Shown piece by piece: positions 60,902 through 64,000 of a stretch of 64,000 nt of DNA. This DNA comes from Nocardioides furvisabuli (GTDB lineage: Bacteria > Actinomycetota > Actinomycetes > Propionibacteriales > Nocardioidaceae), in contig NZ_JAIGQB010000002.1 in NCBI RefSeq assembly GCF_021083185.1, positions 372,001-436,000 of the forward strand, given 5' to 3'. The first letter of the stretch is position 1. The number at the start of each line of letters is the position of its first letter. The notes under the pieces were generated by a model. The model did no database searches. It was not told the DNA's origin and saw only the letters and a list, made by a program, of their open reading frames with translations. The position numbers and the translations under genes are program-made.

Positions 60902-62283
60902 CGTCGTCCCTTCAGCAGGCTGCGCGCCTCCCCGACCGTGACCACCGACCCGGTGACGAGAACGGCGCCCGAGCCGATCGAGACGTCGATCGCCTCCCCC
61001 GCCTCCGCGAGGGTGGCGCCGCGCTCGATGGCGTCGGACAGGTCGGGAACGACGCTGACCCGGTCCTCGCCGAAGACCTCGACCGCGGCGCGGCCCAGCG
61101 CGGCGGCCGACATCGAGCGCGGCGTCGAGTTCTGCGTGCAGACCAGGTAGGCGAGGTGGGGCTCCAGCACGTTGAGCAGGCCCTCGTGGTCCTTGTCCTC
61201 CATCACGCCCATCACGCCGACCAGCGGGCTGAAGGCGAACGAGTCCTCCAGGGCAGCGGCGAGGGCCTCGGCGCCGTGCGGGTTGTGGGCGGCGTCGAGG
61301 ACGACGGTGGGGCTGCGCCGGATGATCTCGAGGCGGCCCGGGGAGGTCACCTCGGCGAACGCGGCGCGGACCAGGTCCTCGTCGAGCTCGCCGGTGCCGG
61401 CGAAGGCCTCGACCGCGGCCAGGGCCACGGCGGCGTTCTGCGCCTGGTGGGCGCCGTAGAGCGGCAGGAACACGTCGTCGTACGCTCCCCTCAGCCCTTG
61501 CAGCGACACCATCTGGCCGCCGACGGCGGGAGTGCGGGACAGGACGCCGAACTCGACGCCCTCGCGGGCCACGGTCGCGCCGACCTCGGCCGCGCGCTCG
61601 AGGAGGACGGCTGCGACCTCAGGGGTCTGCTCGGCGAGCACGGCGACCGACCCGGGCTTGATGATGCCGGCCTTCTCGCGCGCGATGGCGACGGGCTCGT
61701 CGCCGAGGTACTTGGCGTGGTCGACCGCGACCGGGAGCACGACGGCCACGTCGGCATCGACGACGTTGGTCGCGTCCCAGCTGCCGCCCATCCCGACCTC
61801 GACCACGGCGACGTCGACGGGCGCGTCGGCGAAGGCGGCGAAGGCCATCGCCACGATGGTCTCGAAGAAGCTGAGCGGGTGGTCCTGGTCGGCGTCGACG
61901 AGGTGGGTGTAGGGGGCGACCTCGTTGAAGGCCCGCACGAACGCCTCGTCGTCGAGGGGTTCGCCGTCGATGCTGATCCGCTCGCTCATCCGCTCCAGGT
62001 GCGGAGAGGTGAACCGTCCGGTGCGCAGGTCGAGGGCCCGCAGGAGTGTCTCGATCATCCGGCTGGTGCTGGTCTTGCCATTGGTGCCGGTGAGGTGCAC
62101 CGCCCGGAAGGACCGCTGCGGCTCGCCGAGGAGCTCGGTGAAGGCCTGGATGCGGTCCAGGCTGGGCTCGAGGCGGGTCTCGGGCCAGCGCGACAGCAGG
62201 GCGTCCTCGACCTCGTCGAAGGTCTGGGCGAGGCGCGGGGCGTCGTCGGGGGCTGCGTGGGGCGGGGCGTGGGGGTCAGTCAT
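60898..62283 (-). CDS. folC: Folylpolyglutamate synthase/dihydrofolate synthase
   Basis: A 461-residue Mur-ligase-type enzyme that adds glutamates to folates. It has P-loop GTNGKTSTSRMI, the VEVGMGGSWDATNVVDADV stretch, and VLDAAHNPHGAEAL in the C-terminal domain. A TAGACT hexamer lies 9 bases before the ATG, so the leader is at most a few bases. Followed by DUF4233 and ndk. Confidence 0.95.
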   Translation of the reverse strand: MTDPHAPPHAAPDDAPRLAQTFDEVEDALLSRWPETRLEPSLDRIQAFTELLGEPQRSFRAVHLTGTNGKTSTSRMIETLLRALDLRTGRFTSPHLERMSERISIDGEPLDDEAFVRAFNEVAPYTHLVDADQDHPLSFFETIVAMAFAAFADAPVDVAVVEVGMGGSWDATNVVDADVAVVLPVAVDHAKYLGDEPVAIAREKAGIIKPGSVAVLAEQTPEVAAVLLERAAEVGATVAREGVEFGVLSRTPAVGGQMVSLQGLRGAYDDVFLPLYGAHQAQNAAVALAAVEAFAGTGELDEDLVRAAFAEVTSPGRLEIIRRSPTVVLDAAHNPHGAEALAAALEDSFAFSPLVGVMGVMEDKDHEGLLNVLEPHLAYLVCTQNSTPRSMSAAALGRAAVEVFGEDRVSVVPDLSDAIERGATLAEAGEAIDVSIGSGAVLVTGSVVTVGEARSLLKGRR

Positions 62284-62317
62284 CTCGCCCCGAGTCTAGG
62301 GCCGCGCGCCCGAGGGC

Positions 62318-63223
62318 TCAGATCCGCACGACGTGCTCGGCCATGTCGACCACCGGGGCGTAGCCGAGGTTGCTGTAGATCTTGTTGGACGTCGGGTTGG
62401 CCAGGTCGGTGAACAGGCACATCCGGTGCCCGGCCTCGAGGCCCCGCCGGGTGAGCTCGCCGACGACGTACGACGCGATGCCGTGCCCTCGGTGCTCGCT
62501 GGGCGTGAAGACCGGGCCGATCCGCGAGACGCCGTACGCCGGCAGCCCCGCGCCGCTGAGGTGGGCGAGCGTCCCGTCCGGGAGCTCCCACAGCCACTCG
62601 ATGCCCTCGCGGATCCGGACCAGGACGCTGTCGAGCGTGTTGTGCTCCCCCGAGTCGGGGTCGGGCTCGCGACCAGCCTGCTCGTCGGCCTCGGCGTGGA
62701 ACGCCTCGAACCACGACAGCACCAGCTCCGCGTCGTCCTCGGTGGCCCGCCGCAGCCGGCCTGCCGGCGCGGCCGGCACCTCGACCGAGGTGGCCTCCCA
62801 CAGCCGCATCGCCTTGTCGGTGACCAGCTCTCCCCCGGTCAGCCGGGCCGTCTCCCGCGCCAGCGTCGCGGCACCGGGCAGGGCGCCGTTGGCCCCGCCG
62901 AGGAGCTCCCCGCGCTCGTGCAGCGCCGCGGCCAGCGCACGGGCGGCCTCCTCGTGCATCGGCATCGCGAAGGTCGGGTGGGGACGGAAGGGCGCGGTCC
63001 GCATGGCGGCGGAGACCACCGTCCCTGCGTCGTCGCGCACGACGAGCCACCAGCGGGCGAAGGGGGCGTCCACCCCGGCCCAGGAGTCGTGTCCCTCGGC
63101 CAGCTCGCGGGCCGTCCGCTCGCTCACGCTGGCGATCACGCTGCCGAGCACCGGGTCCTGGGCGAGCAGCCCGCCGGCCGCGTCGAGGAAGGGTCGGGGG
63201 TCGTCGAAGAACTCCAGCTCCAT
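62318..63223 (-). CDS. GNAT-family N-acetyltransferase
   Basis: A 301-residue protein. The C-terminal half (about 155-301) is a GNAT domain with the acetyl-CoA motif EHRGHGIASYVVGEL and FTDLANPTSNKIYSNLGY. The N-terminal half looks like a degenerate second GNAT-like domain (WWLVVRDDAGTVVSAAMRT). Substrate unknown. Leaderless start: TAGCGT lies 7 bases before the ATG. Divergent from valS. Confidence 0.88.
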   Translation of the reverse strand: MELEFFDDPRPFLDAAGGLLAQDPVLGSVIASVSERTARELAEGHDSWAGVDAPFARWWLVVRDDAGTVVSAAMRTAPFRPHPTFAMPMHEEAARALAAALHERGELLGGANGALPGAATLARETARLTGGELVTDKAMRLWEATSVEVPAAPAGRLRRATEDDAELVLSWFEAFHAEADEQAGREPDPDSGEHNTLDSVLVRIREGIEWLWELPDGTLAHLSGAGLPAYGVSRIGPVFTPSEHRGHGIASYVVGELTRRGLEAGHRMCLFTDLANPTSNKIYSNLGYAPVVDMAEHVVRI

Positions 63224-63230
63224 GGCGGCG

Positions 63231-63236
63231 ACGCTA
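63231..63236 (-). promoter_or_regulatory. -10 element for leaderless GNAT gene
   Basis: TAGCGT on the minus strand ends 7 bases before the ATG at 63223. Confidence 0.45.
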
Positions 63237-63304
63237 GCGACCGGACCGGTCGGGGTGCCAACCCATTCCGGAGTGGTCGTTTTCGCAGGCCGGAGGCCCG
63301 TCAA

Positions 63305-63310
63305 TAGACT
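63305..63310 (+). promoter_or_regulatory. -10 element for leaderless valS
   Basis: TAGACT ends 6 bases before the ATG at 63317, and no ribosome site is seen. The gap also shows no T-box. Confidence 0.5.
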
Positions 63311-63316
63311 TCCGGC

Positions 63317-64000
63317 ATGACTGAGAACCCCACCCAGACCCCGGACGCGACCACGAGCACCGACCAGCGTGCCGTCGTCGTACCCGAGCGTCCGGCGCTG
63401 GAGGGCCTGGAGGACAAGTGGTCCCGGGCGTGGGCCGACAACGACACCTACGCCTTCGACCGCACCCAGCCGCGGGAGAACGTCTACTCGATCGACACCC
63501 CGCCCCCGACCGTCAGCGGCTCGCTGCACGTGGGCCACGTCTACTCCTACAGCCACACCGACCTCATCGCGCGCTACCAGCGCATGCAGGGCAAGGCCGT
63601 CTTCTACCCGATCGGCTGGGACGACAACGGCCTGCCGACCGAGCGCCGCGTGCAGAACTACTTCGGCGTGCGCTGCGACCCCGCCCTGCCCTACGACGCC
63701 GACTTCACCCCGCCGGAGAAGCCGGACGCGAAGAAGCAGGTGCCGATCAGCCGGCCCAACTTCATCGAGCTGTGCGAGCAGCTCGTCGTCGAGGACGAGA
63801 AGGCCTTCGAGGCGCTGTGGCGCCAGCTCGGCCTCTCGGTCCAGTGGAACCCGACCTACACGACGATCGGCGACCACTCGCGCACGGTCAGCCAGCGCGC
63901 CTTCCTGCGCAACTACGCGCGCGGCGAGGCCTACCTCTCCGAGGCGCCGACCCTGTGGGACGTCACCTTCCAGACCGCGGTGGCCCAGGCCGAGCTCGAG
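63317..64000 (+). CDS. valS: Valyl-tRNA synthetase, archaeal type, 3' end outside window
   Basis: The first 228 residues of a class I synthetase, open to the window edge. The ATP-binding HIGH motif reads LHVGH after DTPPPTVSGS. The segment that follows is GWDDNGLPTERRV, where ordinary bacterial ValRS has GTDHAGIATQ. This is the form known from archaea and a minority of bacteria, including some actinobacteria. A divergent 93-base gap separates it from the GNAT gene. Confidence 0.93.
   Translation, partial: MTENPTQTPDATTSTDQRAVVVPERPALEGLEDKWSRAWADNDTYAFDRTQPRENVYSIDTPPPTVSGSLHVGHVYSYSHTDLIARYQRMQGKAVFYPIGWDDNGLPTERRVQNYFGVRCDPALPYDADFTPPEKPDAKKQVPISRPNFIELCEQLVVEDEKAFEALWRQLGLSVQWNPTYTTIGDHSRTVSQRAFLRNYARGEAYLSEAPTLWDVTFQTAVAQAELE

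Overview
The window is a high-GC bacterial chromosome segment with dense, often overlapping genes, many GTG starts, and frequent promoters whose -10 hexamer (TANNNT) sits about 7 bases before the start codon, the pattern of leaderless transcripts. Gene content and order (gatCAB, ligA, mnmA, proB-obgE-rpmA-rplU-rne, rodA-mrdA-mreDCB-ndk-folC-valS) point to an actinobacterium, most likely Nocardioides or a close relative. That genus call is an inference from remembered gene order and protein style. The first gene (EamA transporter) lacks its 5' end and the last (valS) lacks its 3' end.

Region 1 (1-9.9 kb) holds the most interesting locus. A cobalamin riboswitch (about 8066-8195, minus strand) precedes a five-gene, tightly overlapping operon running 7984 to 1691. 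It encodes a secreted alpha-barrel protein with prenyltransferase-type repeats, a secreted, C-terminally anchored protein with a DUF4430-like domain, and an ECF transporter (EcfT, fused tandem EcfA, CbrT-like S component). The two exported proteins match the two halves of the animal B12 carriers intrinsic factor and transcobalamin, so this looks like a bacterial B12 capture and uptake system. A paralogue of the alpha-barrel protein (8304-9713) lies upstream. It has no riboswitch but carries a TGTCTAGACA palindrome at its promoter.

Region 2 (9.9-33.9 kb) is core housekeeping mixed with accessory genes. It has gatBAC, a secreted RTX-like protein, ligA, and a TetR repressor with a 21-bp palindromic operator next to an EmrB/QacA-type exporter. 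It also has two predicted metalloproteases, a tRNA-thiolation pair (cysteine desulfurase, mnmA) run on into a serine hydrolase and a MetE-like protein, a frameshifted HIT gene, and a 13E12-type HNH endonuclease facing a small unknown gene across a LexA box. It ends with proB, obgE, rpmA and rplU.

Region 3 (34-38.4 kb) has a very long RNase E/G with a structured leader, then the DUF2344 (TIGR03936) gene. Region 4 (38.4-52 kb) is a surface-glycan island: five GT2-type glycosyltransferases, a DUF616-like protein, a flippase, an O-acyltransferase, three methyltransferases and membrane proteins. It separates TIGR03936 from its usual neighbour, the TIGR03960 radical-SAM gene (51989-53962). Region 5 (54-64 kb) is the cell-elongation operon mreBCD-mrdA-rodA, then ndk, DUF4233, folC, a GNAT acetyltransferase and a divergent valS of the archaeal type. 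I saw no rRNA, tRNA, CRISPR array or complete insertion sequence.
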